Source: Palsa-504 sp963767565 (GTDB lineage: Bacteria; Actinomycetota; Actinomycetes; Streptosporangiales; Streptosporangiaceae). From it: 64,000 nucleotides of DNA. The stretch is from positions 186,001 to 250,000 of the forward strand of contig CAVYEG010000013.1 of assembly GCA_963767565.1 (NCBI GenBank). The letters are read 5' to 3'. A model generated the notes under the pieces. The model was given only the letters and a program-made list of their open reading frames with translations. It made no database searches and was not told the DNA's origin. The translations under genes were made by a program, and so were the position numbers. Of this stretch, positions 7,517 through 16,505 are shown one piece after another (the stretch's first letter is position 1; every line of letters starts with the position of its first letter).

Positions 7517-9845
7517 GGTCGAGGGCGGCGCGGATGATGCTGTCGGTGTCGATGCCGTTGTAGCGGTAGAGATCGTCGATCGACCCGGACTGGCCGAACT
7601 GGGCCACGCCGAGGGCGGCGTGCGGGACACGGTTGATGGTGGCCAGGAAGGACAGCGTGTGCGGGTGCCCGTCCAGCACGGTGACCAGGGGCGTGGCGCG
7701 GGCCGCGGGGAACGCCTGGTCCAGGATCCAGGCCTCTCCCCCGGCTCCTGACCCCGCCGCCTGCAGGCCCCGGCGGACGCGGAGGGCCTGGAACAGCAGG
7801 CCGGGGCTGGTCACGCACACCACGTCGGCGGGCACGCCGACCGCCTCCAGGCGCTCGGCGGCGGCCAGCGCCTCCGGTATGACCGCGCCCATCGCGGCGA
7901 TGGTGATCTTGGGGTGCTCGGTGTGGCGCAGGCCGTACGCGCCGGCCACGACCTGGCGGCGGCGGCGCTGTCTGGCGGCCGGGTCGGCGGGCACGGCGGC
8001 CAGCTTCTGGCTGACCGGGCGGGTAGATAGCCGCAGGTAGGCGGCGCTGCCACCGGGTCGGCCGAGCCGGGCCAGGCTGGCCAGCAGGCACCACTCGGTG
8101 TCGATGGCGAAGGCTGGCTCGTAGGCGATGCAGCCCGGCTGCTCGATCCCGATGGACGGGGTGGTGATGGACTGGTGCGCGCCGCCCTCCGGGGCGAGCG
8201 CGACACCGGACGGCGTGCCGACCAGGATCGACTGCCCGCCCGCGTAGATACCGAACGACCATGGTTCCAGCGCCCGCTCCACGAACGGGTCATAGAGCAC
8301 GCCGATGGGCAGCAGCGGCTGGCCCCAGCGGCTCCAGGTCGCGCCGAGCTCGCCGATCAGCCCGACCAGGTTGGTCTCGGCGATGCCGAGCTCGATGTGC
8401 TGCCCGGTCGGCTTCTCCCGCCAGTGCAGGATCGTCTCGGCGTCGTCGGCGAACCAGTCCGTCCGCTCGCTGGCCGACCACACGCCGACCTTGTTCACCC
8501 AGCCGCCGAGGTTGGTGCTTGAGCTGACGTCCGGGCTCACGGTCACCACCCGCGCGGCCGCCTCCGGTGCCTCCCGGGTCAGGTCGAGCAGCGCCCGGCC
8601 CAGCGCGGCCTGGGTGGTGGCCACCCCGGTGGGCGTGCGGCCGAGGTCGGCGGGCACCTGGGGCGGCGCGTGGTCGGGTGCCTCGGGCCGCTTGAGCCGC
8701 CTCGCCGTCTCGGCGCACAGCCCGGCCGCGGCGCTGCCCTCGGCCGGGCGGCGCCACGGCTGGTCGGCGTCCGCGCCCAGGTGCGCGGCCAGTTCCTTGA
8801 TCTGCTCGACGGTCAGCAGCGCGGAATGGTTCTGCGGGTGCCCCTCGATGGGCAGGCCGTAGCCCTTGATCGTGTAGGCCAGGATCACCGTGGGCCGGTC
8901 ATCGGAGATGGCCCCGTACGCCTCGTCCAGCGAGCTGAGGTCATGTCCGCCCAGGTTGCGGATGGCCGCGGCCATGGTGGCGTCGTCCAGGCCGGCGATG
9001 AGGCCGTCCAGGCCCTGGTCGCCGTCCGGCAGCCTGCGGCGCAGCTCGTCAGGAGGACAGCGCAGCAGCCGCTGGTACTCGGGGTTGGGCATGGCGTCGA
9101 TCCGGTGCCGGAGCGCCTCACCGCCGGGCCGGGCGAACAGCGCCTCGAGCAGCCGGCCGTACTTCAGCGTGATGACCTGCCAGCCGGCCGCGGTGAACAT
9201 GCCCCGCAGCCGGTCGGCGGCCATCAGCGGCACCACTCGGTCCAGCGACTGCCGGTTCACGTCCACGACCCAGACGATCTCGCCGAGTTCGGCCACGCCG
9301 GGATCGACGATGGCCTCCCAGACCGCGCCCTCGTCCAGCTCCGCGTCGCCCAGCAGCGAATACTGCCGGCCGCCCGCGGGCACCCCGGTGAACCGGCCGT
9401 TGAGGTACCGGCGGGCCACCGCGCCCCACACCGGGGCGGTGGCGCCGATGCCGACCGAGCCGGTCGAGTAGTCCACGGGGTCGGGGTCCTTGACCCGGCT
9501 GGGGTAGCTCTGCAGGCCGCCGAACGCCCGCAGCGTCTGCAGGTAGGGCTCGTCCAGCTCGCCCAGCAGGTAGTTGATGGCGTGCAGCACGGGCGAGGCG
9601 TGCGGCTTGACCGACACCCGGTCCTCGGCGCGCAGGTGCCCGAACCACAGCGAGGTCATGATCGAGACCATCGACGCCGACGACGCCTGGTGGCCGCCGA
9701 CCTTTATGCCGCCGGGATTGGGCCGGACCCGGTTCGCGTGATGGATGATCGCCGTGGACAGCCAGAGCACCTCGCGCTCGATCTCGCCCAGCGCGCCGAG
9801 GCGGCTGGCTTCGGCCTGCGGCGGGGAGTCCGTGATGTCAGCCAT
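7506..9845 (-). CDS. Transketolase / homodimeric pyruvate dehydrogenase E1-like enzyme
   Basis: 779 residues from the ATG at 9845; an open frame extends to 9881 but without better signals. The N-terminal third resembles AceE-type E1 (HASPVLHAINYLLGELDEPY, FGGLQSYPSR, STGSVGIGATAPV). The thiamine-diphosphate motif is visible as LLGDAELDEGAVWEA ending in DVNRQS. A pyrimidine-binding transketolase domain follows (ELGIAETNLVGLIGELGA, PSGVALAPEGGAHQSITTPS), then a C-terminal domain. It is shorter than E. coli AceE (about 886), and no E2 or E3 gene is nearby, so the substrate (pyruvate or another 2-oxoacid or ketose) is not settled. A related ThDP enzyme of unknown substrate is the main alternative. 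Confidence 0.8.
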   Translation of the reverse strand: MADITDSPPQAEASRLGALGEIEREVLWLSTAIIHHANRVRPNPGGIKVGGHQASSASMVSIMTSLWFGHLRAEDRVSVKPHASPVLHAINYLLGELDEPYLQTLRAFGGLQSYPSRVKDPDPVDYSTGSVGIGATAPVWGAVARRYLNGRFTGVPAGGRQYSLLGDAELDEGAVWEAIVDPGVAELGEIVWVVDVNRQSLDRVVPLMAADRLRGMFTAAGWQVITLKYGRLLEALFARPGGEALRHRIDAMPNPEYQRLLRCPPDELRRRLPDGDQGLDGLIAGLDDATMAAAIRNLGGHDLSSLDEAYGAISDDRPTVILAYTIKGYGLPIEGHPQNHSALLTVEQIKELAAHLGADADQPWRRPAEGSAAAGLCAETARRLKRPEAPDHAPPQVPADLGRTPTGVATTQAALGRALLDLTREAPEAAARVVTVSPDVSSSTNLGGWVNKVGVWSASERTDWFADDAETILHWREKPTGQHIELGIAETNLVGLIGELGATWSRWGQPLLPIGVLYDPFVERALEPWSFGIYAGGQSILVGTPSGVALAPEGGAHQSITTPSIGIEQPGCIAYEPAFAIDTEWCLLASLARLGRPGGSAAYLRLSTRPVSQKLAAVPADPAARQRRRRQVVAGAYGLRHTEHPKITIAAMGAVIPEALAAAERLEAVGVPADVVCVTSPGLLFQALRVRRGLQAAGSGAGGEAWILDQAFPAARATPLVTVLDGHPHTLSFLATINRVPHAALGVAQFGQSGSIDDLYRYNGIDTDSIIRAALDLSP

Positions 9846-9885
9846 GGGTGCATGACAGCATGACCGCGGCCCTGGGCACAACCTC

Positions 9886-11973
9886 TCAGCTGACCGGCAG
9901 CCAGAAGCAGCACTCCTCGCCGTAGTCGGCGAAGCCGGCCCGGAGCAGGATCGGCCCGGAGGTCAGCACCCGCCCCTTGACCAGGGCCAGGGTGGCGCCG
10001 TGGTCGCGGGCCAGCCGGAGCCGCTCGGCCAGCACGGCCCGGTAGCTGCCGCGGCCGCGGGAGGCGGGCAGCGTGACCGCGCCCCACAGCTGGGCCACCT
10101 CTCCGTCCAGCGTGCAGCCGCCGGTCGAGACCGGCTCGCCGCCCTCGAAGGCCACCACGCGGAAGCTCGACCAGGTGGCCAGGTTCCGGAGCGACTCCGC
10201 GAGATTCGCGGCCGTCTCGGTCTCGTCCGGCTCGGCCCGGCCCCAGCCGCGCACGGAGACCGCCGAGTACGCGCGGAAGGTGCGCTCGTCGCGGACCAGC
10301 TCGACCGCCACCCCGGGCTGGACGTTCAGGTCGGGCAGGCCGCCGCCGAGCTCGCAGGCCAGGACCTGCACGGCGTCGATCATCTCCGCGCCGCGGTCGC
10401 GCAGGGCCTGTTCGGTGCCCGGCGGCTGGCTGGCGGACGAGACCCACCAGGCCACGCCGGGCAGGTCCCAGCCGCGGACGTGCCCGGCGATCTCGTCGAT
10501 CACCTCCTCCAGCGGCCGCGTGGTCCGTGACCAGGTGACCTGCGCGGCGTGGAAGGTGGGGTCGAGCACCGTGTCCGGGTACCGGACGAGGCGGTAGTGT
10601 TCGGTCCGCAGCTCGACGGCGCCGCTGGGCAGGTACTCCATCTCGGCCGCCGCGTCGAGCACGCGCTCCCGTGTCCAAGGGCTCAATACCGGGCCTCCTC
10701 TGGATCGCCTCCGTCCCTTCTTTCTTGTACCCGAACGGAGCGTGGTGCGCGCACCGCTGACGGTGGCCGCCGCTGCGGCCGAGGCGGCCAGTCCGAGGGC
10801 CAGGACGGGCAGGCCGGCGGCCAGGCCAGCTAGGGCGGCTCCGCCGGCCGCGCCGCCGTTCATGATCGAGTTGATCCAGGCCTGGGCCTCGGTGCCGCTG
10901 CCACGCGGGGCCGCGGCCGCCGCCGCGCCGAACAGCGTGGCCAGGGTGGGCCCGAGGCACAGGCCGGCCAGCGGCGCGGCCACGGCCAGCAGCGGCGCGT
11001 ACAGGCCGGCTGCGGTCAGCAGCGCGAGCCCGGCTGTATAGCCGGCCAGCAGCCGGACCAGCCTCGGGCCGAAGCCGGGATCGGTGCCGTCCGCGGCCGG
11101 GGCGGCGGCCCGCGCGCCGAGCAGCAGGCTGCCCAGGATGCTGCCGATCGAGACCTCGGCCAGTAGCGGCCCGGAGGCCCACAGGGCGTGATGATGCCGG
11201 ACGTAGGCGATCAGCGCGACCTCGGTCGCGCTGAGGGCGGCTTGGGTCAGGGTGGCGGTGATCAGCAGCTCGCGCAGCCCGGCCGAACGCAGCGGGCCCA
11301 GCCGGGAGCGCCGGGCGGGTGCAGGCTCCGTGCGGTTAGAGCCCTCGCCGGGGCGTGGGCGCTCGGCACGGGAGGGCGTGACGATGGTGATTACCGCCGC
11401 GCCGGTCAGGGCCAGCAGCACGATCACGGCGGCGGCCGGGGCGATGCCGGTGGCCAGCGCGCTGGCCACTACCGGGCCGGTGATGTAGGCCAGGTCGAAG
11501 ACCGCGGCGTCCAGCGCGAACGCGGTCTGCTTGAGCGCGCCGGCCCAGGTGGACCACAGGCTGCGCATGCCCGGGCTGAGCGGGGGGTTCAGCAGGCCCG
11601 CGGCCGCGGCGGCGGCGATCAGCACCCCGGCGGGCGCGGCGGCCATCGAACCGGCCAGCAAGGCGGCCAGGGCCAGCGCGTAGCCGAGCGCGCAGAAGAC
11701 GGCCACGGGCACCAGCCCGCGGCGGTCGGCGAGCCGGCCCCGCAGCGGCCCGGTCGCGGCCTGGCCCAGGGTGTAGCCCGCCACCACCAGGCCCGCCACC
11801 GTCATCGAGGCGTGCTCGGCGGCCACCAGCAGCAAGGTGACGGTGACCATGCCCTGGGGCAGCCGCGCACAGATATCCGCTACCGCGAGCCTGCGCAGCA
11901 GGGGCTGGGCAAACAGCCCGCGGTACGACGCGGCGACCGACGGCGAGCTCACGCCTAGACGTCGTCCCGCCAC
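9886..11973 (-). CDS. MFS transporter fused to a GNAT acetyltransferase domain
   Basis: One open frame of 695 codons from GTG. Residues 1-~420 form a 12-helix major facilitator (YTLGQAATGPLRGRLADRRG is the family's loop 2-3 motif). Residues ~445-695 form a GNAT-type acetyltransferase with an N-terminal helper part and an acetyl-CoA loop region (LPASRGRGSYRAVLAERLR). The junction is short and basic (RKKGRRRSRGG). Within it is a strong AGGAGG (10694-10699) seven bases before an in-frame TTG at 10686, exactly where a separate GNAT gene would begin. So this may be a true fusion, or two genes whose upstream stop has been lost. The MFS domain resembles exporters of small molecules. Confidence 0.75.
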   Translation of the reverse strand: MAGRRLGVSSPSVAASYRGLFAQPLLRRLAVADICARLPQGMVTVTLLLVAAEHASMTVAGLVVAGYTLGQAATGPLRGRLADRRGLVPVAVFCALGYALALAALLAGSMAAAPAGVLIAAAAAAGLLNPPLSPGMRSLWSTWAGALKQTAFALDAAVFDLAYITGPVVASALATGIAPAAAVIVLLALTGAAVITIVTPSRAERPRPGEGSNRTEPAPARRSRLGPLRSAGLRELLITATLTQAALSATEVALIAYVRHHHALWASGPLLAEVSIGSILGSLLLGARAAAPAADGTDPGFGPRLVRLLAGYTAGLALLTAAGLYAPLLAVAAPLAGLCLGPTLATLFGAAAAAAPRGSGTEAQAWINSIMNGGAAGGAALAGLAAGLPVLALGLAASAAAAATVSGARTTLRSGTRKKGRRRSRGGPVLSPWTRERVLDAAAEMEYLPSGAVELRTEHYRLVRYPDTVLDPTFHAAQVTWSRTTRPLEEVIDEIAGHVRGWDLPGVAWWVSSASQPPGTEQALRDRGAEMIDAVQVLACELGGGLPDLNVQPGVAVELVRDERTFRAYSAVSVRGWGRAEPDETETAANLAESLRNLATWSSFRVVAFEGGEPVSTGGCTLDGEVAQLWGAVTLPASRGRGSYRAVLAERLRLARDHGATLALVKGRVLTSGPILLRAGFADYGEECCFWLPVS
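10684..10699 (-). promoter_or_regulatory. Internal Shine-Dalgarno and TTG start for the GNAT part
   Basis: AGGAGG on the minus strand (10699 to 10694), a 7-base spacer, and TTG (10686 to 10684) in frame with the acetyltransferase domain. It is one of the strongest ribosome-binding sites in the window and suggests that the GNAT portion can be made as a separate protein of about 266 residues. Confidence 0.5.
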
Positions 11974-12056
11974 TCAGCCGCGGCCAGCACCGCCCAGCCC
12001 AGGGTGATGGCTACCACCCCGGGGATCGCCGCCAGCGGGCCAGCCAGATGCTCCAC
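11955..12056 (-). CDS. Possible 33-residue single-helix membrane peptide
   Basis: A GTG at 12056 opens a frame encoding VEHLAGPLAAIPGVVAITLG then a hydrophobic helix ending EWRDDV and TAG. It lies just before the MFS gene and overlaps its start by 19 bases. A neighbouring frame (from an ATG near 12093) encodes AADEYWSPWSIWLARW, which looks like the matching N-terminus of a two-part small membrane protein. The pair may be one gene split by a frameshift. Support is weak: only size, hydrophobicity and position. Confidence 0.25.
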   Translation of the reverse strand: MEHLAGPLAAIPGVVAITLGWAVLAAAEWRDDV

Positions 12057-12115
12057 GGGCTCCAGTATTCATCAGCCGCCGCGGGGGCGATCATCGAGGC
12101 GACCAGGGCTATCTT

Positions 12116-12664
12116 CTAGGCGGCGGGAAGTTCGACCGTCACGTCGACCACGCCCCGGCTCGGGACGCTGGCGGACAGGCGGCCGGCGCCGGCGAGCAGG
12201 GCCAGCGACGCCCGGTTGTCCGCGCCGACCTCCGTGACCAGCCGCTTGACCGCGGGCGGGCGGCGCCGCACGAGCTCGGCGGCCAGGGCGGTGCCGACGC
12301 CGCGGCCCTGCCAGTCGTCGGCCACGGTGACCGCGATGTCGGCGGCGGCGGGATCGGCGGGGTCCTGGATCAGGCGGGCGATGGCGATCGGGCCTTCCTG
12401 GCCATCAGGCGGCAGCACGACGAGCAGCAGGGCGACGTGATGGGTCCCGTCGACATCGCCGACCAGCCGCTGGATCATCGCGTCGTTGAGTTCGTGCAGC
12501 GTGGACAGGAACCGGCGCTGCCGCGACTCGGGCGACAGGCGGCGGAACATCTCGCGCAGCGCCTCGCCGTCGGCAGGCAGCAGCGGCCAGATCATCGCGG
12601 GCGTGCCGTCACGCAGGAAGAACTCTCCGGGAAGCGGCTGGTACCCGGCCGGGCTGGTGGTCAC
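12116..12664 (-). CDS. GNAT-family N-acetyltransferase
   Basis: 182 residues from GTG. The first part (LRDGTPAMIWPLLPADGEAL, then SPESRQRRFLS) matches the acetyltransferase domain that in some actinobacterial proteins is coupled to cAMP-binding or acyl-CoA-synthetase-like modules; here it stands alone. The acetyl-CoA binding loop is VADDWQGRGVGTALA. A protein lysine acetyltransferase role is typical for this sequence type, but the substrate cannot be read from the sequence. It is transcribed leftward ahead of the MFS-GNAT gene. Confidence 0.82.
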   Translation of the reverse strand: MTTSPAGYQPLPGEFFLRDGTPAMIWPLLPADGEALREMFRRLSPESRQRRFLSTLHELNDAMIQRLVGDVDGTHHVALLLVVLPPDGQEGPIAIARLIQDPADPAAADIAVTVADDWQGRGVGTALAAELVRRRPPAVKRLVTEVGADNRASLALLAGAGRLSASVPSRGVVDVTVELPAA

Positions 12665-12709
12665 GCCGGTAACAACACCACGGAGCGCTTCGCTAGTTCG
12701 TGAATCGCC

Positions 12710-13612
12710 TCACAAGGGGGCCTGCTCGCTGCCCGGGTTCGGGAGCGGCGCGGGCGAGGGCTCGGGCTCGGGTGTGGGCCGCGGGGTGGAGCGCTCGATG
12801 GCGGGCCAGCCGACGTCGGCATCGTGCTCGGCCTGTTCGGCCTTGCCGCCGCCGCGCAGGCCGAACAGGCGCTTGGCCAGCAGCAGGTAGACGGCGACGG
12901 CCAGGTTGAGCACCAGGGCCACGACCTTCAGCGCGGAGACGCTCTTGGTCAGCTCGTAGATCTCGTACGGGACGAACACGATGGTGGCGATGAAGGTCAG
13001 GTACTCCGCCCACCGCTTACCCAGCCACAGGCCCACCGCCTCTACGCCCTCGAGCACGGCGTAGGCGGCGACCGCCACGCCGACCAGATAGAGGCTGGTG
13101 ATACTGATCGCGAACAGGTGCCGCAGGTCGTGCACGATGCCGTGGTTGCTGTTGGCTACCGGGCCGCCCAGGCCGCCCTGCAGGTTCTTCAGGATGGAGG
13201 TGAAGTCCTGGTTCAGCACCTCCCGGTTGTTGGCGAATAGCAGGATGGCGGCGCCCAGCGCGCCCAGGACCAGGAAGTGGAACACGCGTTCGATGGCGAT
13301 CAGCCGCAGCACGTACCGGTCGCGTAGCGCCCGGCCCCGCAGCGGCAGCTCCACCTCCGCCCGCGGCGACGGGTACTTGCGCTCCGGGTGTTCCGGTGGG
13401 GGCAAGGCCAGCCACGAGTCGCAGCGCATGCAGCGGTACCAGCGCAGGCCGTCGTCCTCGCGGGCGAACAGCTCATCCTCGGGGCGCAGCTGGGCCGCGT
13501 CCGTGCCGAGCAGCAGATGGCCGTTCAGGGCGCAGCCGAGCAGCTCATAGCGCAGCTTCGGGACGTACCGGCGCGTTTTCTCGGTTCCCGGCGGCGGCTG
13601 ATGGCCCGTCAT
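12710..13612 (-). CDS. DUF2127 membrane protein
   Basis: 300 residues. Residues 1-~75 are cytoplasmic with a CxxC pair (YRCMRCDSW) that could bind zinc. Then come four membrane segments (FHFLVLGALGAAILLF, SLYLVGVAVAAYAVLEGVEA, TFIATIVFVPYEIYEL, VVALVLNLAVAVYLLL) with VGLWLGKRWAEYLT between them, the DUF2127 signature. The C-terminal tail is rich in P and E (PRPTPEPEPSPAPLPNPGS). Family function is unknown. The 45 bases upstream of its GNAT neighbour hold no obvious terminator. Confidence 0.85.
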   Translation of the reverse strand: MTGHQPPPGTEKTRRYVPKLRYELLGCALNGHLLLGTDAAQLRPEDELFAREDDGLRWYRCMRCDSWLALPPPEHPERKYPSPRAEVELPLRGRALRDRYVLRLIAIERVFHFLVLGALGAAILLFANNREVLNQDFTSILKNLQGGLGGPVANSNHGIVHDLRHLFAISITSLYLVGVAVAAYAVLEGVEAVGLWLGKRWAEYLTFIATIVFVPYEIYELTKSVSALKVVALVLNLAVAVYLLLAKRLFGLRGGGKAEQAEHDADVGWPAIERSTPRPTPEPEPSPAPLPNPGSEQAPL

Positions 13613-13647
13613 CCCAGCAACTTAACAGCCGCCGGGCTCCAGTCCGG

Positions 13648-15099
13648 TCAGGCGGGGGCGACGGGCGGGACGTTGTAGTTCATCCGGAACAGGTTCTCCG
13701 GGTCGTACCGGGCCTTGAGGCGGCCGAGCCGGGCGTACTTCTCCGGGCCGCCGAAGGCCTCGACCACCCGGTCCAGCTCGTCGAAGTTGAGCATGTTGAC
13801 GTAGACGCCCCGGCCGAGGAAGGGAGCCAGGTCGGCGACGGCCTGGCGGGTCCGGCCGATGTAGTCCTCGTCGTCGGCCGGGTCATCCCAGCGCATGGCG
13901 AAGTTCAGCCAGAGCAGGTAGCCGCGGTTGGAGAAGGCTGCGTCGGCCTCGGCCACGTCGCCGATGGCCCCGCCGAGCCCGATGATCTCGACCTCGCCCT
14001 CCATCGGCATGTCCTGCCAGAAGGCGACCAGGCGGTCGATCGCGTCGTCGGCCAGGTCGGCGACGTGCGCCTCCTTGGTGTAGTACCGGTGGCCGTCCTC
14101 GAACTCGGTGTCGATGAGCCGCTGCACCCCGGCGGCGAACGGCAGCACGGTCGAGGCCTTGATGCAGGGCTGGCCGATGTCGCACAGGCGCCCGATCATC
14201 TCCTCGCCGTCCGGGTTCTCGGCGTCAGCCAGCCACATCGAGACCAGCATCAGCAGCCGCTGGCCCACGTACTCAGGCGGCACGAAGGGCAGGGCGGGCA
14301 TGTCGTGCTTGAGCGCAGCGTGCCAGCCGACGGTGCGCGGCAGGGTGGGCACCACGGCCGCGTAGCCGCGCAGCGCCTCGGTGGCGCGTTCCGGCTCGTA
14401 GACCGACACGCCGATGCGCATCATCGGGCCGAAGTCGTAGGCCTGGAAGGTGAAGCGGGTCACGATGCCGAAGTTGCCGCCGCCGCCGCGCAGCGCCCAG
14501 AACAGCTCCGGGTGGCTGTCCTGATTGACCTCGATTACCTCGCCGCTGGCCAGGACGACTTCCAGGGACACGAAGTTGTCGCAAGTCAGTCCGTGCCTGC
14601 GGGAGAACCAGCCGATGCCGCCGCCCAGGGCCAGGCCGGCCACGCCGGTCTCGGACATGATGCCGGCCGGGACGATCAGGCCGTGCGGGGCGGTGGCCGC
14701 GTCGACGTTGCCGAGCCGGCAGCCGCCGCCTGCGTGGACCAGCTTGCGCTCGGCATCGACGGTCACCTCGCGCAGCCCGCTCAGGTCGATGGTCAGGCCG
14801 CCGTCGGACATGGCCTTGCCCGCCACGTTGTGGCCGCCGCAGCGGACCGCCGGCGTCAGGCCGTGCTCGCGGGCCACGTTGACCGCGGCCACCACGTCGG
14901 CGGTGCTGGTGCAGCGCAGGATGAGACCGGGCCGCCGGTCGACCATGGCGTTCCAGACCAGGCGGGCGGCTTCGTATTCGGCGTGATCCGGGCCGATGAT
15001 GTCGCCCTTGAACTGCCCGGCCAGCTGCTCGCCGATGCGCAGCCGTAGCTGCTCGTCAATTCTCGACGAGCCAGTCGCGGCAGAGGTCGTCATGGACAT
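13648..15099 (-). CDS. FAD-linked oxidoreductase, berberine-bridge-enzyme type
   Basis: 483 residues, the usual length. The FAD-binding domain shows VRCGGHNVAG, whose histidine is the usual covalent FAD attachment site, and SETGVAGLALGGGIGWFSR. The substrate-binding region and the C-terminal BBE domain (YDPENLFRMNYNVPP) follow. No signal peptide is seen, so it is cytoplasmic. It oxidises an alcohol, amine or ring substrate with O2 or another acceptor. It is the last gene of a leftward four-gene operon (21 bases after the DUF1857 gene) that starts at a GntR-type operator pair, so it probably acts in the same catabolic route. Confidence 0.88.
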   Translation of the reverse strand: MSMTTSAATGSSRIDEQLRLRIGEQLAGQFKGDIIGPDHAEYEAARLVWNAMVDRRPGLILRCTSTADVVAAVNVAREHGLTPAVRCGGHNVAGKAMSDGGLTIDLSGLREVTVDAERKLVHAGGGCRLGNVDAATAPHGLIVPAGIMSETGVAGLALGGGIGWFSRRHGLTCDNFVSLEVVLASGEVIEVNQDSHPELFWALRGGGGNFGIVTRFTFQAYDFGPMMRIGVSVYEPERATEALRGYAAVVPTLPRTVGWHAALKHDMPALPFVPPEYVGQRLLMLVSMWLADAENPDGEEMIGRLCDIGQPCIKASTVLPFAAGVQRLIDTEFEDGHRYYTKEAHVADLADDAIDRLVAFWQDMPMEGEVEIIGLGGAIGDVAEADAAFSNRGYLLWLNFAMRWDDPADDEDYIGRTRQAVADLAPFLGRGVYVNMLNFDELDRVVEAFGGPEKYARLGRLKARYDPENLFRMNYNVPPVAPA

Positions 15100-15120
15100 G
15101 GGTGGTGTTCCTTTCCTGGC

Positions 15121-15609
15121 TTACGTGGTGACGGGGGCGTCGGCGCCTTCGGCGATCCGGCGCATGGCGTTCAGGGTGGCGGCCACGGCCTTGAGGTAGT
15201 CGCCGGTCATGGCGTCGGCATAGGCCTGCTCCTCGGCGGACCCGCCCTCGACGCCGTGGACGACCAGGGCAAAGCTGAAGCGGAGCTTGAGGTCGTCCTC
15301 GGGGCCCTCGATCTCGTTGGCGATGGTGCCCAGCACCGGGCCGGCGATGCGGGTGAAGGTGACCCGGTGCGGGGCCTCCAGCGTGACCCGCTCGGTGAAG
15401 CGGTCGCCGCGGCCCGGCCCGATTGACAGGGCGATGTCGCGGTCGAAGACGGTGTCGCTGTGCCGCTGCGTCACCTCGCAGTAGGTCATGCTGGGCACGA
15501 ACGGCAGCGCGTTGTTGGCCTTGAGCACCAGGCCGTCCCAGACGTTGGCCGCCGTCAGGCGCGGCTCGTCCGGCACGTTGACCGGCAGCTGGTGGCTGAC
15601 GAAGATCAT
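15121..15609 (-). CDS. DUF1857 / SRPBCC-fold protein
   Basis: 162 residues. The sequence (NVWDGLVLKANNALPFVPSM, RVTLEAPHRVTF, DLKLRFSFALVVHG) fits the DUF1857 family, a START-like helix-grip fold with a hydrophobic ligand pocket. Members occur beside aromatic and polyketide metabolism genes, but no reaction is known. Its ATG overlaps the stop of the fumarylacetoacetate-hydrolase-family gene by four bases (ATGA), so the two are probably translated together. Confidence 0.8.
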   Translation of the reverse strand: MIFVSHQLPVNVPDEPRLTAANVWDGLVLKANNALPFVPSMTYCEVTQRHSDTVFDRDIALSIGPGRGDRFTERVTLEAPHRVTFTRIAGPVLGTIANEIEGPEDDLKLRFSFALVVHGVEGGSAEEQAYADAMTGDYLKAVAATLNAMRRIAEGADAPVTT

Positions 15610-16505
15610 GACGCTTCCTCCGTTGGATCGATCACGGTGTTCTCCAGGGTGCCGAGGCCGTCGATGGTGGCGCGGACCACGTCGCCGCCGCGCAGGTACA
15701 GGCCCCGGCCGGCGCCGACCCCGGACGGGGTACCGGTCGCGATGACGTCACCTGGCTCCAGCGTGACCACCTCGCTGGCCGCCGCGATCAGCTCGGCGAC
15801 CGAGCAGACCATGTCGGCGGTGGACTCGTCCTGCTGCAGGTCGCCGTTCACCCACAGCCGCAGCCGCAGGTCCTGCGGATCGGGCACCAGGAACGCGGGC
15901 GTCAGGCCCGGGCCCAGGGGCAGCGAACCCTCGATGGACTTAGCCGCGAACCAGTCGTAGCTGAACGCTTCGGCGGGCACGATATCCCGCTTGTGGAAGC
16001 CGCGCGCGGTCACGTCGTTGGTCACGCAGTAGGCGGCCACGTGAGCCAGGGCCCGTTCGGCCTCGATGTTCTTGCCCGCGGTACCGATGATGACGGCCAG
16101 CTCGATCTCCCAGTCGTACCTGGCGCGGTCGGCCGAGCCGATCACGATCGGGTCGCGCGGGCCGATCACCGAGGTGGTGGGGGCCTTGAGGAAAAAGAAC
16201 GGCCGCCAGCCCGCGGCCGGGATCTCGCCACCCATCTCGGCCATGTGCCGGCGGTAGTTAACGCCCGCGCAGATCACCTTGCGCGGCCAGCGCAGCGGCG
16301 CGAGCAGGGTGTCGTAGGCGGCCGGCGGCGCGCCGGCCAGGTCGAGGTCACGCAGCACGGGCTCGGCGGCGGCCCAGTCGTCGACCAGTTCCAGCGCGCT
16401 CGACCAGCGCTTGAGATCAGCCGGGGCGACCAGCGTGCCGTCCTCGGACAAGATCCCGAGACCCTCGGTGCCGTCGGCGGCGTAGCTGGCCAGTGACCAG
16501 TTCAT
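15606..16505 (-). CDS. Fumarylacetoacetate hydrolase family protein
   Basis: 299 residues. The FAH catalytic domain is complete: VICAGVNYRRHMAEMG, the metal-binding YDWEIELAVIIG, NDVTARGFHKRD, FAAKSIEGSLPLGP, and the C-terminal GDVIATGTPSGVG. Members cleave C-C bonds of acylpyruvates or hydrate and decarboxylate dienoates (MhpD- and HpcE-like steps of meta-cleavage pathways). That role fits the two extradiol-type dioxygenases under the same putative operator in this region. Both ends overlap neighbours by four bases, so it sits within a tight operon. Confidence 0.92.
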   Translation of the reverse strand: MNWSLASYAADGTEGLGILSEDGTLVAPADLKRWSSALELVDDWAAAEPVLRDLDLAGAPPAAYDTLLAPLRWPRKVICAGVNYRRHMAEMGGEIPAAGWRPFFFLKAPTTSVIGPRDPIVIGSADRARYDWEIELAVIIGTAGKNIEAERALAHVAAYCVTNDVTARGFHKRDIVPAEAFSYDWFAAKSIEGSLPLGPGLTPAFLVPDPQDLRLRLWVNGDLQQDESTADMVCSVAELIAAASEVVTLEPGDVIATGTPSGVGAGRGLYLRGGDVVRATIDGLGTLENTVIDPTEEAS

